In this document: positions 30,116-41,405 of the stretch, in pieces | Numbering within the stretch: the first letter of the stretch is position 1 | Layout: each line of letters starts with the position of its first letter | Assembly: GCA_018650465.1 (NCBI GenBank) | Contig: JABIFY010000157.1 | Location: forward strand, 1-52,867 | DNA length: 52,867 bases | From: Alphaproteobacteria bacterium | GTDB lineage: Bacteria > Pseudomonadota > Alphaproteobacteria > UBA2966 | Reading direction: 5' to 3' | Program-made: the position numbers and the translations under genes | Notes under the pieces: model-generated | What the model was told of the DNA's origin: nothing | Seen by the model: the letters and a program-made list of their open reading frames with translations, nothing else | Database searches by the model: none

Positions 30116-31762
30116 TCAGGATGCCTCCCTGTGTTGAGTAGCTGTGGTGCTGACACCAGGTTTGCCAAACAGATAGCCCTGGCCGTACCGCACGCCGATT
30201 TCCTGCAGGAAGCTTGCTGTTTCTTCATCTTCAATGAATTCAGCAACGGTGCTGATATTGATGTCCGTGCATAATGTGGCCATGGATTTCAAAAATGCCT
30301 TGCCGTTTTTTGTGGTCAATGCTTCCTGAACATAAATGCCGTCGATCTTGACGTAATCGACTTCCAGTGCCCGCAAATACTGATAGGCCGCAGCACCTGA
30401 GCCAAAATCATCCAGACAAACATGGTGACCAAGTTCACGTATTCCCTGAATGATATTGTTCGTTGTTTCCAGATCTTCAATCTTTGATGATTCGGTCAAC
30501 TCGAAAATCAACTCCTCGCGTATGCTTGGGCAGTGTTTCAAATAGTCATGTAATTCATCGACAAACATCGGGCTTTCGATGGAACGACCCGAAATATTAA
30601 CCGCGACACTGAGAATTTGACCCTCTTGTCGGGCCTTCATGATTTTCGTCGCAACCTTGCGGGTCATGGCAATATCAAAATCGCCGATCACACCGACTTC
30701 TTCGGCAAAGGTAATAAAGGCAAAGGGCGATGCTTCCGGGCCACTGACCCTTAGTCGGGCAAGACCCTCATAGTGGTGCACAAATCGCGTCGACAGCTCG
30801 ACAATGGGCTGGAACAGCGCATCAAAATCACCGGCATTAATCGTTTTTTTGAAGGCAATGATTTTTTCCTGGGTTTCATCCATCATGGTTTTATAACCTG
30901 CGGTCAGGTCACCGATGGTGAAATCGCCTTTGCTTTCCGAAAACTTGTTGAGGGTATAAATCAGCGCCTTGGCATTTTCTTCTTCGGACATGGTGGCGTC
31001 CAGATCGACCGTCGCCGCCCCCACTTCCATGCCTTCGCCATCCGGGTCAGCTTCTTTTGTCTTGTCCTCAATGCTTTTTTCCAGGGCCGCAACATCCAGA
31101 CCTGGTTCGTGCACAATACCAAACTTGCCGTCGTCAATGCGCCCCGCAGAGGCGCCGTTTACAGAGTTTGCCTGTAAATGCGCTGAAATATCGTGCAGCA
31201 AATCGTCGCCCGCTTCGCCCAGTTTCTCCTTGAGCTTCTCGATGCCCTCCATATCGATCAGGGTCATGTTGTAGTTCATGCCCGCTGCCTTGCCCGCTTT
31301 CAGGGCTTCGTTGGCGACGTCGGAAAAAGCATCCTTGTTCAACAATCCGGTTTCAGGGTCCAGGGCAGACTCGTCCGGCGCTTGCGCCATCGAAACCAGG
31401 CGTTGAGCAGCCATGGCCAGAAAAGTATGACCCTTGTGTGTCGGCAAGGAGGTGCCAAAAACCGCCACCCGCAGAGGTTCGGCATTTTGCTTCAACACCC
31501 GCATGTTGACCGGCCCAAAGCGGCCTTGGCGCTTGGCCGTCGCCAGGGATGCCTCAACCAGCAAGCGGTCTTCCTGCACAATCATCGATAGAAAGGAAAG
31601 GTCGATCAGTTTTTCAGGGCCAACGCCCGCCAGCCATTGGGTTGCACCAACGGCGTAGACAACCTTGTTATCTTGATCGAGTTCCAGAAAGGCATCCGCC
31701 GCCGAAAAGGCAAATGCGACAAACCGGTCTCGATCTGAACGCAGGTTATCTTCAACACCCAT
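30116..31762 (-). CDS. EAL phosphodiesterase with degenerate GGDEF
   Basis: 548 residues. N-terminal PAS-like domain (about 15-120), then a GGDEF domain in which the signature reads GRIDDGKFG, so it cannot make c-di-GMP and may bind GTP or be regulatory. The C-terminal EAL domain has EGLARLR, VNISGRS, FELTESS, CLDDFGSG, YVKIDG, AEFIED and GQGYLFG, which keeps the metal and catalytic residues, so c-di-GMP hydrolysis is expected. It ends 25 bases upstream of the diguanylate cyclase gene, giving a synthesis and breakdown pair. Confidence 0.88.
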   Translation of the reverse strand: MGVEDNLRSDRDRFVAFAFSAADAFLELDQDNKVVYAVGATQWLAGVGPEKLIDLSFLSMIVQEDRLLVEASLATAKRQGRFGPVNMRVLKQNAEPLRVAVFGTSLPTHKGHTFLAMAAQRLVSMAQAPDESALDPETGLLNKDAFSDVANEALKAGKAAGMNYNMTLIDMEGIEKLKEKLGEAGDDLLHDISAHLQANSVNGASAGRIDDGKFGIVHEPGLDVAALEKSIEDKTKEADPDGEGMEVGAATVDLDATMSEEENAKALIYTLNKFSESKGDFTIGDLTAGYKTMMDETQEKIIAFKKTINAGDFDALFQPIVELSTRFVHHYEGLARLRVSGPEASPFAFITFAEEVGVIGDFDIAMTRKVATKIMKARQEGQILSVAVNISGRSIESPMFVDELHDYLKHCPSIREELIFELTESSKIEDLETTNNIIQGIRELGHHVCLDDFGSGAAAYQYLRALEVDYVKIDGIYVQEALTTKNGKAFLKSMATLCTDINISTVAEFIEDEETASFLQEIGVRYGQGYLFGKPGVSTTATQHREAS

Positions 31763-32043
31763 TTATGCGGGTCTCCATTTGTAGTCCGGGCCCCAACGGA
31801 CCGTTCATGACCAGAATAGCAGAAGACACTGCCGCCGAAACACCTTAGGCGCATGAGGGGTACTCATTTTACATTCTTCCATGTTCGCTGTGTCAGCGAT
31901 ACCGAACTTATCGAAATCGCCTCGATTCATATCTTCTATGCATTGCAACTGGTTGCAGGCATCAGGTGTTTCAATCAAGATTGAAAAACGCTGGTTTTTC
32001 TCGTTATCTTGCCCTGACACTCATCTGGACCACATACATTCCT

Positions 32044-32763
32044 ATGGAAAATCAAAAAAAGTCACAATCCCCTCCAGTTTCAAGCACTGAAAGCCTGGAA
32101 CTGGACCATATTAACGTATGGCTGTTTGATCTTGATAACACCTTGTATCCGGCCCACTGCAATTTATTTGCCCAGATTGACCGGCGTATTAATGAATATG
32201 TGGCACAATTTCTGGACCTCAACCTGGAAAACGCCCGGGTTCAGCAAAAACTTTATTTTAAAGAACATGGCACAACCTTGCGCGGGCTGATGCTGGAGCA
32301 CAATGTCGATCCGCATCATTACATGGATTACGTGCATGACATCGATCTGGCCCCGGTGGATCCGTCACCCGATCTGAGTGCGGTTTTGCATCAATTGCCG
32401 GGGCGCAAGCTAATTTTCACCAATGGATCGACCAAACATGCGGAAAATGTCACAGGGAAGCTGGGTATCGAGCATCATTTCGAGGCTATATTCGACATCG
32501 CCGCCAGTGACTTTTTGCCCAAACCGGACACCCTTCCCTATCAAAAACTGATGCTGGAACACGATTTTGACGCAGTTGAAACCATCTTTTTTGATGACAT
32601 GGACCGAAATCTTGAGCCTGCTGCCGCCTTGGGCATGACAACGGTTTGGGTGCCGGGCCATGCCGACTGGTCGGGCGACGGCGAAGGAGATCATGTGCAT
32701 CACATCGCCGAGGATGTCACAGCCTTCCTTCAGGCCGCTGTGGCGGGCCTCAAAACAGCCTGA
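32044..32763 (+). CDS. HAD-family pyrimidine 5'-nucleotidase-like hydrolase
   Basis: 239 residues from ATG 32044. HAD motif I VWLFDLDNTLYP (nucleophile D29, acid D31), motif II IFTNGSTKHAENV, motif III KP...PYQKL, motif IV FFDDMDRNLEPA. It matches the family of pyrimidine 5'-nucleotidase/SDT1-type hydrolases. Likely role: dephosphorylation of pyrimidine monophosphates. The 281 bases upstream, between this gene and the divergent EAL gene, show no recognisable element. Confidence 0.83.
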   Translation: MENQKKSQSPPVSSTESLELDHINVWLFDLDNTLYPAHCNLFAQIDRRINEYVAQFLDLNLENARVQQKLYFKEHGTTLRGLMLEHNVDPHHYMDYVHDIDLAPVDPSPDLSAVLHQLPGRKLIFTNGSTKHAENVTGKLGIEHHFEAIFDIAASDFLPKPDTLPYQKLMLEHDFDAVETIFFDDMDRNLEPAAALGMTTVWVPGHADWSGDGEGDHVHHIAEDVTAFLQAAVAGLKTA

Positions 32764-32896
32764 CAAATCGGGGTAAATACCTTCATTTCCAATTGTGACC
32801 ATGCTAGACAAGCGCCAACAAACACATTTGAACTATTCTCATTTCTCACTTCTTAACTCTCCGCGCTCCGGGCGCGATCACTCGCAAGGAAACAAA

Positions 32897-33742
32897 ATGC
32901 AAGCCGCTGAACTGCAAACCACCATCGACGCCGCCTGGGAAGACCGCGACAACGTCAATCTGCAAACAACTGGCGCTGTGCGCGATGCCGTTCAGGCCGC
33001 CCTGAATGCCCTCGACAATGGCAGCATGCGCGTTGCCGAGAAAAATGGTAGCGACTGGGTCGTTAATCAGTGGCTGAAAAAAGCAGTGCTGTTGTCTTTC
33101 CGTCTCAACGACATGGAAACTATTCCCGGTGGCCCTGGCAGCAATGCCCCCTGGTTTGACAAGGTGCCATCCAAGTTTGAAGGCTGGGATGATGCCCGCT
33201 TCCGCGAAGCCGGTTTCCGCGCCGTCCCCAATTGCATCGTGCGCCACTCTGCCTATGTCGCACCGGGCGCTATTTTGATGCCGTCCTTTGTTAATCTGGG
33301 TGCCTATGTGGACAGTGGCACCATGGTTGATACCTGGGTCACCATTGGCTCATGCGCACAAATTGGCAAAAACTGTCATATTTCCGGCGGCGTCGGTATT
33401 GGTGGCGTGCTCGAGCCTTTGCAGGCTGGTCCCGTCATCATTGAAGATAACTGCTTCATCGGTGCCCGTTCCGAAGTTGCCGAAGGTGTCGTGGTTGAAA
33501 CCGGTGCTGTTCTGTCCATGGGCGTCTTTATCGGTGCTTCCACCAAGATCATTGACCGTGCCACCGGCGAGATTTTCATCGGCCGTGTGCCGGCCTATTC
33601 GGTCGTCGTGCCCGGCAGCCTGCCCGGCAAGAACCTGCCCGACGGCAGCCCTGGTCCCAGCCTTTATTGCGCTGTCATCGTCAAGCGCGTGGACGAGCAG
33701 ACCCGTTCCAAGACATCTGTCAACGAACTGCTGCGCGACTAA
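32897..33742 (+). CDS. dapD: 2,3,4,5-tetrahydropyridine-2,6-dicarboxylate N-succinyltransferase
   Basis: 281 residues from ATG 32897, with AAGGA seven bases upstream; the open frame upstream is not used. Left-handed beta-helix hexapeptide repeats run through the middle ([22 protein letters not shown], then [28 protein letters not shown]). It performs the succinylation step of the lysine/diaminopimelate pathway. It is followed after 13 bases by dapE, the later step in the same route. Confidence 0.97.
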   Translation: MQAAELQTTIDAAWEDRDNVNLQTTGAVRDAVQAALNALDNGSMRVAEKNGSDWVVNQWLKKAVLLSFRLNDMETIPGGPGSNAPWFDKVPSKFEGWDDARFREAGFRAVPNCIVRHSAYVAPGAILMPSFVNLGAYVDSGTMVDTWVTIGSCAQIGKNCHISGGVGIGGVLEPLQAGPVIIEDNCFIGARSEVAEGVVVETGAVLSMGVFIGASTKIIDRATGEIFIGRVPAYSVVVPGSLPGKNLPDGSPGPSLYCAVIVKRVDEQTRSKTSVNELLRD

Positions 33743-33755
33743 AGATTGATCTGAT

Positions 33756-34904
33756 ATGTCCGTGATTGATGCCATCGCCCTTTCCCGTGATCTGATCCGC
33801 TGCCCCAGCGTCACCCCCCTGGACGCCGGCGCGCTGGATGTCTTGCGTAGCGCCCTGGAAAGTGTTGGCTTTGTCTGTCATGACATGACCTTCTCTGACG
33901 ACGATACACCGGACGTGCGCAATTTGTATGCGCGTCTCGGCACGGCAAGCCCGAACTTCTGTTTTGCCGGCCACACCGATGTGGTGCCGGTGGGCGATGA
34001 AGCCGCCTGGACAGTTGATCCGTTTGGTGCGGAAATTATCGACGGCGTCCTGTTTGGTCGCGGTTCCAGCGACATGAAATGCGCTGTGGCAGCCTTTGCC
34101 TCGGCAGCGTCAAGGGTGACCGCAAACGGTGATTTCGGTGGATCGATCAGTCTTCTGATTACCGGCGACGAAGAAGGCCCGGCCATCAACGGTACCAAAA
34201 AGGTGCTGAGCTGGATGGCGGAACAAGGCGAGAGCATCGATGTCTGCCTGGTGGGCGAGCCCACAAACCCTGCCAAACTGGGTGAGATGATCAAGATCGG
34301 GCGACGGGGGTCTTTGTCCGGCTGGCTAACGGTCAACGGCGCGCAAGGCCACACCGCCTATCCACACCTGGCCGACAACCCGATCCCGCGTCTGATCCAG
34401 ATGCTGCGTCATCTGACCGAAAATGAACTGGACCAGGGCAACGATCATTTCCAGGCCTCGACCATTGCCATGACCACCATCGATGTGGGCAATCCGGCAA
34501 CCAACATTATCCCGGCCCAGGCCAAAGCCACGTTCAATATTCGTTTCAACGACACCCACACCTGCGCCACTCTGGAAAAATGGTTGCGCGCCGGCTTTGA
34601 TGCGGTGAGCGAAAATTATGATTTGAAGTTGCATTGTTCGGGCGAATCTTTTTTGACGCCGCCCGGCCAGTTGTCTGACCTGATTACCGAAGCCGTGCAA
34701 AACCACATGGGCCTGACACCAGAGCTCAGCACCACAGGCGGCACATCAGATGCCCGTTTCATCAAGAATTTTTGCCCGGTGGCCGAATTTGGCCTGGTGG
34801 GCCAGACCATGCACAAGGTTGATGAACGGGTTCGTGTTGAAGATGTTGAGACGCTAACCAATATCTATGCCAGCGTCCTGGAAAACTACTTCTCTCAAGC
34901 CTGA
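33756..34904 (+). CDS. dapE: Succinyl-diaminopimelate desuccinylase
   Basis: 382 residues of the M20 family. Zinc ligands lie in [26 protein letters not shown] and GDEEGPA, with the last conserved His in [10 protein letters not shown]. The lid/dimerisation domain covers about 180-290. It removes succinate to give LL-diaminopimelate for lysine and cell wall. Operon with dapD. Confidence 0.96.
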   Translation: MSVIDAIALSRDLIRCPSVTPLDAGALDVLRSALESVGFVCHDMTFSDDDTPDVRNLYARLGTASPNFCFAGHTDVVPVGDEAAWTVDPFGAEIIDGVLFGRGSSDMKCAVAAFASAASRVTANGDFGGSISLLITGDEEGPAINGTKKVLSWMAEQGESIDVCLVGEPTNPAKLGEMIKIGRRGSLSGWLTVNGAQGHTAYPHLADNPIPRLIQMLRHLTENELDQGNDHFQASTIAMTTIDVGNPATNIIPAQAKATFNIRFNDTHTCATLEKWLRAGFDAVSENYDLKLHCSGESFLTPPGQLSDLITEAVQNHMGLTPELSTTGGTSDARFIKNFCPVAEFGLVGQTMHKVDERVRVEDVETLTNIYASVLENYFSQA

Positions 34905-34919
34905 CAATAGAAAGAGCGT

Positions 34920-35477
34920 ATGCCCGCCTGGACCGAAATCAGCTCTTCTCTTTATGGCGTCTGGCGGTTGGCACGTCGTGACCCCGGCGGCATGAACTAT
35001 CTGAACCTGTCGGTGGACGGGTTCTGGCGTTCCTTTTTTGCGGCCGTTCTGGCGGCCCCCACTTATCTCCTGATCTTGTTGGTGCAGCGCGCCAGTTCAG
35101 AAAAAGAGATGACCTGGCTGCCGGAATTATTCAGCTATGCCCTGGGCTGGATTATCTGGCCCCTTGTGGCATTGGGGGTCCTGCGTCTGATGGGTCTCGG
35201 CAACAACTTCATTCCCTATATCATTGCCTACAACTGGGCCAATGTGCTGCACATCAATTTTTTGCTGCCCATCGCCATCGTCGCCCATGGCGGTGTCATG
35301 CCCGATGGCATCGCCGTCCTGCTCAGCCTGATCGCGACCCTGGCCGTGTTGATATATATGTGGTGGGTGGCAAAGGTGGCCTTGGGTGCCACAACCGCCA
35401 TTGCCATCGGCATTGTAGTGCTTGACGTCTTGATGGGCTTTATGCTGTCGCGCGGAACCGAAGCCTTATTCGCTTAA
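34920..35477 (+). CDS. Integral membrane protein of unknown function
   Basis: 185 residues with about five hydrophobic segments (for example FFAAVLAAPTYLLILLV, LGWIIWPLVALGVLRLM, INFLLPIAIVAH, IAVLLSLIATLAVLIYMWW, TAIAIGIVVLDVLMGF). It begins 15 bases after dapE and overlaps the end of truA by 12 bases in convergent orientation. It has the look of Yip1-like or other small polytopic proteins; no function can be assigned. Confidence 0.75.
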   Translation: MPAWTEISSSLYGVWRLARRDPGGMNYLNLSVDGFWRSFFAAVLAAPTYLLILLVQRASSEKEMTWLPELFSYALGWIIWPLVALGVLRLMGLGNNFIPYIIAYNWANVLHINFLLPIAIVAHGGVMPDGIAVLLSLIATLAVLIYMWWVAKVALGATTAIAIGIVVLDVLMGFMLSRGTEALFA

Positions 35478-36218
35478 AGCTTCGTAAGAAACACTTTCCA
35501 GATAAAGCCCGCGCGAGGGTGCCGTTGGCCCACAGGCCTGGCGATCAGCAGCAAGCAGCGCCTCGGCGATGCGTATCTCCGGCCACTTGCCGGTGCCAAC
35601 CATCTTCAGACTGCCGACCATCGCTCGCACCTGATTGTGCAAAAAAGATCGCGCGCTCACATGTATCCGAATATTCACACCATCGCGAAGTACCGAAATA
35701 CTGCTCAATGACTTGACCGGGGATCTGGCCTGGCAGGCTGTGGCGCGAAAGGTCGTAAAATCGTGCTTGCCGACAAACTGTTGCGCCGCCCGGTGCATAG
35801 CGTCCGTATCCAGATCCGGCCGCACGTGCCAGGCCATCCCGGCTTCAAATGTCAGCGGGATATAGCGATTGATGATGCGATAAACATAGCTGCGCCCCGT
35901 GGCCGAAAAGCGGGCATCGAATTCCTCGTCGACCTCTTCAGCCTCCAGGATCACAATAGGGCTTTTTTTCAGATGATAATTCAGGGCGTCGCGCACGGTG
36001 CTGGCGTCGGTATCTTTTTGCAAATCCACATGGCCGACCTGGCCCAGGGCATGCACCCCGGTATCGGTCCGTCCGGCCCCAAAGACGCGCGGCGTTTCGC
36101 CACAAAATGCGGTGACGGCTTTTTCAATTGTTTGCTGAATGGACGGTCCATTGTCTTGCTTTTGCCAGCCCACATAGGGCGAGCCGTCATATTCAATGGT
36201 GAGTTTGAAGCGTGCCAT
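35466..36218 (-). CDS. truA: tRNA pseudouridine synthase A
   Basis: 250 residues. Catalytic Asp in FGAGRTDTGVHA, preceded by YDGSPYVGWQ. Modifies positions 38-40 of the tRNA anticodon arm. Last of def-fmt-truA, with 21 bases from fmt. Confidence 0.96.
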   Translation of the reverse strand: MARFKLTIEYDGSPYVGWQKQDNGPSIQQTIEKAVTAFCGETPRVFGAGRTDTGVHALGQVGHVDLQKDTDASTVRDALNYHLKKSPIVILEAEEVDEEFDARFSATGRSYVYRIINRYIPLTFEAGMAWHVRPDLDTDAMHRAAQQFVGKHDFTTFRATACQARSPVKSLSSISVLRDGVNIRIHVSARSFLHNQVRAMVGSLKMVGTGKWPEIRIAEALLAADRQACGPTAPSRGLYLESVSYEALSE

Positions 36219-36239
36219 GTGACGAAGTATTCAACTGGC

Positions 36240-37157
36240 TCAACGCGCCAGTTCAGCCCCGACGGGAATGGAAAATCCGCGCAGCAAGTCTTCCGCCGAC
36301 ATGGTCTTGCGACCGCCACGTTGCACCAGATCAAGCCGCAAAGCGCCATCGCCACAGGCAATGGTCAGGGGATGGCCGAGTACCTTGCCCACTGTTCCGC
36401 TTTGATCAGCAGGTGTGCAGCCCAAAACCTTGATGCGTTCCCCGGCGTAAGAAAACCAGGCCCCCGGAAAAGGGGCCAGGCCGCGAATATGGCAATCCAG
36501 TTCCGCGGCGGTGCGCGACCAGTTTATTTCTGCTTCGGCTTTGTCGATCTTGCTGGCATAGGTCACGCCTTCTTCCGGCTGCGGCGTTACGGTCATCGAT
36601 CCGTCCTGCACCTGAGCCAGGGCCGTCACCATGAGACTGGCACCCACGACCGCCAGGTCATCATGCAAACTGCCAGCGGTCGACTGCGGCGTGATCGCCA
36701 GGCTGTCGGATAATATAACATCACCGGTATCCAGGCCCACATCCATCTGCATGATGCAAACGCCGGTCTCAGAATCACCCGCCATGATGGCGCGTTGAAT
36801 GGGTGCGGCCCCGCGCCAGCGTGGCAACAAGGAAGCATGCACGTTGAAGCAGCCATGATCCGGCGCATCCAAAACGGCTTTTGGCAGGATCAAACCATAG
36901 GCCACGACAACTGCTGCATCTGCGCCAATATCCGCAAAGCGCTGTTGTTCGGCGTTATCCTTCAAGGAAACGGGATGACGAACCTCGATGCCTTTTTCCG
37001 TCGCATAGACTTGCACAGGGGATGGGCGGTCGGCCTTGCCACGCCCGGCAGGCCGTGGTGGCTGACAATAGACACAAGCAACCTCATGCCCGGCATCCAG
37101 CAAAGCATTGAGAGTAGATACCGAAAAATCCGGCGTGCCCATAAAGACAAGTTTCAT
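36240..37157 (-). CDS. fmt: Methionyl-tRNA formyltransferase
   Basis: 305 residues. N-terminal [16 protein letters not shown], formyl-folate site [21 protein letters not shown] with conserved HxSLLP, and the C-terminal OB-like domain after about 205. It formylates initiator tRNA. Placed between def and truA with gaps of 20 and 21 bases, an operon for translation start and protein N-terminus maturation. Confidence 0.97.
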   Translation of the reverse strand: MKLVFMGTPDFSVSTLNALLDAGHEVACVYCQPPRPAGRGKADRPSPVQVYATEKGIEVRHPVSLKDNAEQQRFADIGADAAVVVAYGLILPKAVLDAPDHGCFNVHASLLPRWRGAAPIQRAIMAGDSETGVCIMQMDVGLDTGDVILSDSLAITPQSTAGSLHDDLAVVGASLMVTALAQVQDGSMTVTPQPEEGVTYASKIDKAEAEINWSRTAAELDCHIRGLAPFPGAWFSYAGERIKVLGCTPADQSGTVGKVLGHPLTIACGDGALRLDLVQRGGRKTMSAEDLLRGFSIPVGAELAR

Positions 37158-37177
37158 GTGATTATGAACCTCATGGC

Positions 37178-37711
37178 TTATCGTACCGGTTCGGCCTGGC
37201 GCTTGAGTTTCTTCAGCTTGCGCAGGATCATGTTGCGTCGCATGGAAGAAATGTGATCAACAAACAGAATGCCATCCAGGTGATCCAGTTCGTGCTGAAC
37301 GCAGGTCGACAGAATACCCGCCGCATGAAGTTCTTGTTCCACCCCGTCGCGATCCAGATAGGTCACGCGAACCTCATCCGGGCGCACAACCTCGGCATAA
37401 TGTTCCGGCAAGGACAAACAGCCTTCTTCATGCACGCGATCATCATTTGACGTCCAGGTAATCTCCGGATTGATCAAAAAAACCGGATTGCCCTGTTCGC
37501 CCTTGTCGTCGACCACGTCAATCACAACGATGCGCTTGTTGATGCCAACCTGAATGGCGGCCAGACCAATGCCCACGGCGTCATACATGGACGCCAGCAT
37601 ATCGTCGAGCAAAGACCGGATGCTGTCATCGACAACAGCAACTGGTTCTGAAATCACCTTCAGACGGGGGTCCGGGGCAACAATGATCGGCAAAACAGCC
37701 ATAGGAAACAC
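37178..37711 (-). CDS. def: Peptide deformylase
   Basis: 177 residues. Motif 1 [10 protein letters not shown], motif 2 EEGCLSLPE (Cys ligand), motif 3 QHELDHLDG (two His ligands and the catalytic Glu). Iron/zinc enzyme removing N-formyl groups. First gene of the operon. A TTG-like start further up is not needed; [17 protein letters not shown] is normal. Confidence 0.96.
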   Translation of the reverse strand: MFPMAVLPIIVAPDPRLKVISEPVAVVDDSIRSLLDDMLASMYDAVGIGLAAIQVGINKRIVVIDVVDDKGEQGNPVFLINPEITWTSNDDRVHEEGCLSLPEHYAEVVRPDEVRVTYLDRDGVEQELHAAGILSTCVQHELDHLDGILFVDHISSMRRNMILRKLKKLKRQAEPVR

Positions 37712-37873
37712 GCACTCACGAGTTGGAAAGTCAGAATTAAGGGAATATCCGTTTAGGTAAGGTGGTTCGACCTCAAGGTCAAGCCAGGAGTGACCTTAAC
37801 GGCGGCTTGCGCGCAGGTTATAGTCCGGTGCACGACGGCCAGGCAGGTCATTTTTCGGGGAAACACAGAAATC

Positions 37874-39334
37874 ATGGATATCAGCTTGATCGTCATCGCA
37901 GCCATTGCCGCGATTTCAACTATTGGACTGATCGTTCTGCAGCTGCGGGCTGCGCGGATTGCCACTGAACTGAACAGCAAAACATCTGAAATAACAGACC
38001 TGGTAGCCCAACATGCCGCTGAAGTTGTCGATATTCGCGAATCTGTCGTCCAGGCCAAGACCCGTCTTGAAGGCACACAACAAATCATTCAGGCCCTGAA
38101 TGCGACCATCACAGGTCTGGAATCAGAAAAAACCGAGCTGGAACAAACCAAAACCCAGGCTGAAAAACGCGAAGCCCTCGCCTTGCAAAAGGTCGAGGAG
38201 ACCGAAAGCCGCATGGCAGACTGGGAGGCCGCAAAGCAGCAAAACATAGAGGCTGCCAAGGCCGCCACCCTGGAATCTGCCAATATCCTGTCGTCCAAAT
38301 TGCTTGCCGACCACAAGCGCGAGGCAGAAGAAGTCAAAAAAACCAGCGAGGAGGAAGTCGAAAAAACGTCGGAGAAACTGCAAAAAGAATTTACCGAAGT
38401 CGTCAAGTCGGTGGCCAGCCTGAACGATCAGGTCAGCAAAAACCAGGATACACTTGGCACGGTCTGGAATGCCCTGACCAATCCGGCAGGTGTTGGTTAT
38501 TATTCTGAAATCAGCCTGGAAAATACGTTGAAATCTTTCGGTCTACAGCCGGACCTTGATTTCCACATGCGCCGTAAAATGGCTGAAAGCGAAACTGGCG
38601 GCAAACTGATCCCCGATGCCGTGGTCTTTTTGCCCGGCGACAGTTTGCTGGTGATCGACAGCAAGGCATCAAAATTTTTTCTGGAACTGGCCGATGCGGT
38701 TGATGCGGAAGGTGAAGAACAAGCCTATCAAAATCTCGCGAACAGCATGCGCCAACATCTGCGTGGCCTGGCCGGCAAGGATTATCAGACGGCCATCAAA
38801 CGGGATTACAAACAAAGTGGTCGTGGCGATGAAGTTGCCCGCATCCTCAGCATCATGTATTTGCCCAACGAAGCAGCCCTGGAAAAGCTGAGCCATGCCG
38901 ACGCCGATTTTTCACAAAAGGCCGCCGACGCCAACATTATACCAGCTGGCCCGGTCAGCCTGTCTGCCATCATCGGCTTTGCCTCAGCCGAAATTGATCT
39001 GGGTCGCCAGGCGGCAAACCAGGAAAAAATTGTTTCCGCTGTCCAGTCCCTGCTGGAGGCGTTTGAAGTAGCCATGCGGGCGGCCGAAAAAACCGGCAAC
39101 AGCATTAAGGCCGCGGCAGAGAATTACAAAAAAATGGCAGGCTCCATCAACAGCCGCCTGCTGCCCCGGGCACAATCTTTGGTCAAACTGGGTGTTAAAC
39201 CATCCAGCAACAAGGACCTGCCACGCGCCCTGAAAAGCTGGCAAGTGGTGGCTTCAGATGCACCGGACGTCATTGAAGGTGAAGCCAAAGACATCAGCGA
39301 TGCCGACCGCATTGAGGATCAAAGCGAAGATTGA
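37874..39334 (+). CDS. rmuC: DNA recombination protein RmuC family
   Basis: 486 residues from ATG 37874; the extra 28 codons upstream are not conserved-looking. An N-terminal membrane anchor (about 3-22, ISLIVIAAIAAISTIGLIVL), a long Lys/Glu-rich coiled coil (about 35-185), and the RmuC domain with LENTLKSFGLQPDLDFHM, LIPDAVVFLPGDSLLVIDSKAS. RmuC limits inversions at short repeats in E. coli; the biochemical activity is not settled. Confidence 0.9.
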   Translation: MDISLIVIAAIAAISTIGLIVLQLRAARIATELNSKTSEITDLVAQHAAEVVDIRESVVQAKTRLEGTQQIIQALNATITGLESEKTELEQTKTQAEKREALALQKVEETESRMADWEAAKQQNIEAAKAATLESANILSSKLLADHKREAEEVKKTSEEEVEKTSEKLQKEFTEVVKSVASLNDQVSKNQDTLGTVWNALTNPAGVGYYSEISLENTLKSFGLQPDLDFHMRRKMAESETGGKLIPDAVVFLPGDSLLVIDSKASKFFLELADAVDAEGEEQAYQNLANSMRQHLRGLAGKDYQTAIKRDYKQSGRGDEVARILSIMYLPNEAALEKLSHADADFSQKAADANIIPAGPVSLSAIIGFASAEIDLGRQAANQEKIVSAVQSLLEAFEVAMRAAEKTGNSIKAAAENYKKMAGSINSRLLPRAQSLVKLGVKPSSNKDLPRALKSWQVVASDAPDVIEGEAKDISDADRIEDQSED

Positions 39335-39360
39335 ATTTGTCGCAACGATATCCATAATAC

Positions 39361-39475
39361 CGTCATGCGCGGGCTCGACCCGCGTACCCATGTCTTGATC
39401 ACCAGCGTCTCAAGCAGACTTGGATACCTGTCAGCCCGAAGGGAGGGTGTCGAGCACGGGCATGACGAGGTTTGA
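39361..39475. repeat. Intergenic inverted-repeat element
   Basis: CCGTCATGCGCGGGCTCGAC (39360-39379) faces GTGTCGAGCACGGGCATGAC (39449-39468). It belongs to the same general kind as the element at 26853 but with a different sequence. It lies between the convergent rmuC and mutL genes, and could serve as a terminator for both. Confidence 0.75.
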
Positions 39476-39548
39476 AGCAATAGCGTCAGACACCCCGGAC
39501 GTTAATAAGGGTGATGCGAATGAACCTGAATGTCGAAAATCATCGATC

Positions 39549-41393
39549 TCAGCGCCGACCAAATAACCGTTCGATATCTGACAGTTTCAATTCCACGTAA
39601 GTCGGGCGACCGTGGTTGCACTGGCCGGAATTGGGTGTGGCCTCCATCTGACGCAGCAGGCTGTTCATTTCCGGGCCGGTGAGACGCCGCCCGGCACGCA
39701 CGCTGCCATGGCAGGCCATGGTTGAGCACACCTCGGCCAGCTGATCTTCCAGAATGGCGGCCTGATCCAGCTCCTTCAGATCATCGACCAGGTCGCGCAA
39801 TAATCCTTTGCTGTCAACTTCGCCCAGCAAGGCAGGTGTTTCCCGTACAACAACGGCACCGGGGCCAAATGCTTCGACCGCCAGACCCAATTCGCTCAAT
39901 TCTGCCGACCGGGACAACAGCAAAGCCACTTCGTCTTCCGGCAGTTCCACAACATCGGGCAACAACAGACGCTGGGTGGCCACGCCATCGGTCAGCAAGG
40001 CCTCCTTCATGCGCTCATAGACCAGGCGTTCATGGGCCGCATGTTGATCGACAATTACAATCCCATCAGCGGTTTGGCTGACGATGTAGGTGCTGTGCAC
40101 CTGACCCCGTGCGGCCCCCAAAGGATAAGCGTCATCATCCAGGGGCTGTTCTTCGACTGACCCGGCTTCCGTGCGGCCAGATGGGGCATTAAATGCATCC
40201 CGTTCGAACGGTGCCTGGGCGTTGTAGGACGCCTCGGCCAGCTGGCCCTGAACCGGGCGCGGCGCATAGCCATAAGCCCCACCTCCGCGATGTAGACCGC
40301 TGGTTGGGACACCTGTGCCATCACCCGGTCGGGCGGCACCAAGGGCGGCAAATCCACCGGTGGATGAAGCCCGGTGACCGGCTTCGGCCAGAGCATGTTT
40401 AATCCCGGAGACGATCAGGCCCCGTATCAAACCACTGTCACGAAAACGCACTTCGGCCTTGGCGGGGTGCACATTGATATCAACCGCACTGGCGTCAATT
40501 TCAAGAAAAAGGGCGACCAGGGGGTGGCGATCACGGGCCAATAAGTCCTGGTAGGCACCGCGTACAGCCCCGATGATCAACCGATCCCGCACCGGTCGGC
40601 CATTGACGAACAGGAACTGCATTTGAGCATTGCCACGATTATAGGTTGGCAGGCCGGCATAACCGGTCAGTGTTACACCTTCCCGTACCGCATTGATGGC
40701 CACGGCATTATCGGAAAAGTCCTTGCCCATGACCTGCCCCAGACGCACAAGGCGGGCTTCGAACAAATCGCCCTGGGTGGCGGCGGCATAATTCAGAATC
40801 GTGCGGTCGCCATCGCCAAAACTGAAGGCCACGCCAGGATGGGCCATGGCGAGGCGTTTGATGGTGTCGCCTGCGTGCGACAGTTCCGTGCGATCCGTCT
40901 TCAGAAATTTCAGGCGGGCTGGTGTGGCATAAAACAGATCCCGAATTTCGATGCGGGTGCCGCCAGCCAGAGCGGCGGGTTTGACGTCGCTGACAGCACC
41001 GCCGGTGACACTGATCTGCCAGGCATCATCTGCCCATGTGCTATCTGGCATGGCCGCCCGACTGGTGACCTGCATACGACTGACTGAACCAATTGACGGC
41101 AGCGCTTCGCCGCGAAACCCCAGGGTCTTGATATGCACAAGATCGTCATCGGCCAGTTTAGAGGTCGCATGGCGTTCGATGGCCAGTTGCAATTCTTCCG
41201 GTGTCATGCCGGAACCATCGTCACTGACCCGGATCAGCTGCCGCCCGCCTTCCGCCAGCACAATATCGATACGGCTGGACCCGGCATCAATGGAGTTTTC
41301 GACCAGCTCCTTGACGGCTGAGGCTGGTCGCTCAATAACTTCACCGGCGGCGATCTGGTTGACAAGGGCTTCTGGCAGAAGGCGAATGGTCAA
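39549..41393 (-). CDS. mutL: DNA mismatch repair protein MutL
   Basis: 614 residues. GHKL ATPase motifs: [30 protein letters not shown], and a later [17 protein letters not shown]-terminal dimerisation domain from about 425. A Gly/Pro-rich linker separates them. The endonuclease motif [13 protein letters not shown] is present, as in most bacteria lacking MutH. It ends 12 bases beyond pgi. Confidence 0.95.
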   Translation of the reverse strand: MTIRLLPEALVNQIAAGEVIERPASAVKELVENSIDAGSSRIDIVLAEGGRQLIRVSDDGSGMTPEELQLAIERHATSKLADDDLVHIKTLGFRGEALPSIGSVSRMQVTSRAAMPDSTWADDAWQISVTGGAVSDVKPAALAGGTRIEIRDLFYATPARLKFLKTDRTELSHAGDTIKRLAMAHPGVAFSFGDGDRTILNYAAATQGDLFEARLVRLGQVMGKDFSDNAVAINAVREGVTLTGYAGLPTYNRGNAQMQFLFVNGRPVRDRLIIGAVRGAYQDLLARDRHPLVALFLEIDASAVDINVHPAKAEVRFRDSGLIRGLIVSGIKHALAEAGHRASSTGGFAALGAARPGDGTGVPTSGLHRGGGAYGYAPRPVQGQLAEASYNAQAPFERDAFNAPSGRTEAGSVEEQPLDDDAYPLGAARGQVHSTYIVSQTADGIVIVDQHAAHERLVYERMKEALLTDGVATQRLLLPDVVELPEDEVALLLSRSAELSELGLAVEAFGPGAVVVRETPALLGEVDSKGLLRDLVDDLKELDQAAILEDQLAEVCSTMACHGSVRAGRRLTGPEMNSLLRQMEATPNSGQCNHGRPTYVELKLSDIERLFGRR

Positions 41394-41405
41394 AACAAAC
41401 CCCGA

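Noticed and set aside
39361-39475. Insertion-sequence end or transposon remnant
   Set aside because: No transposase and no target duplication; it fits the usual palindromic intergenic elements of this bacterial group.
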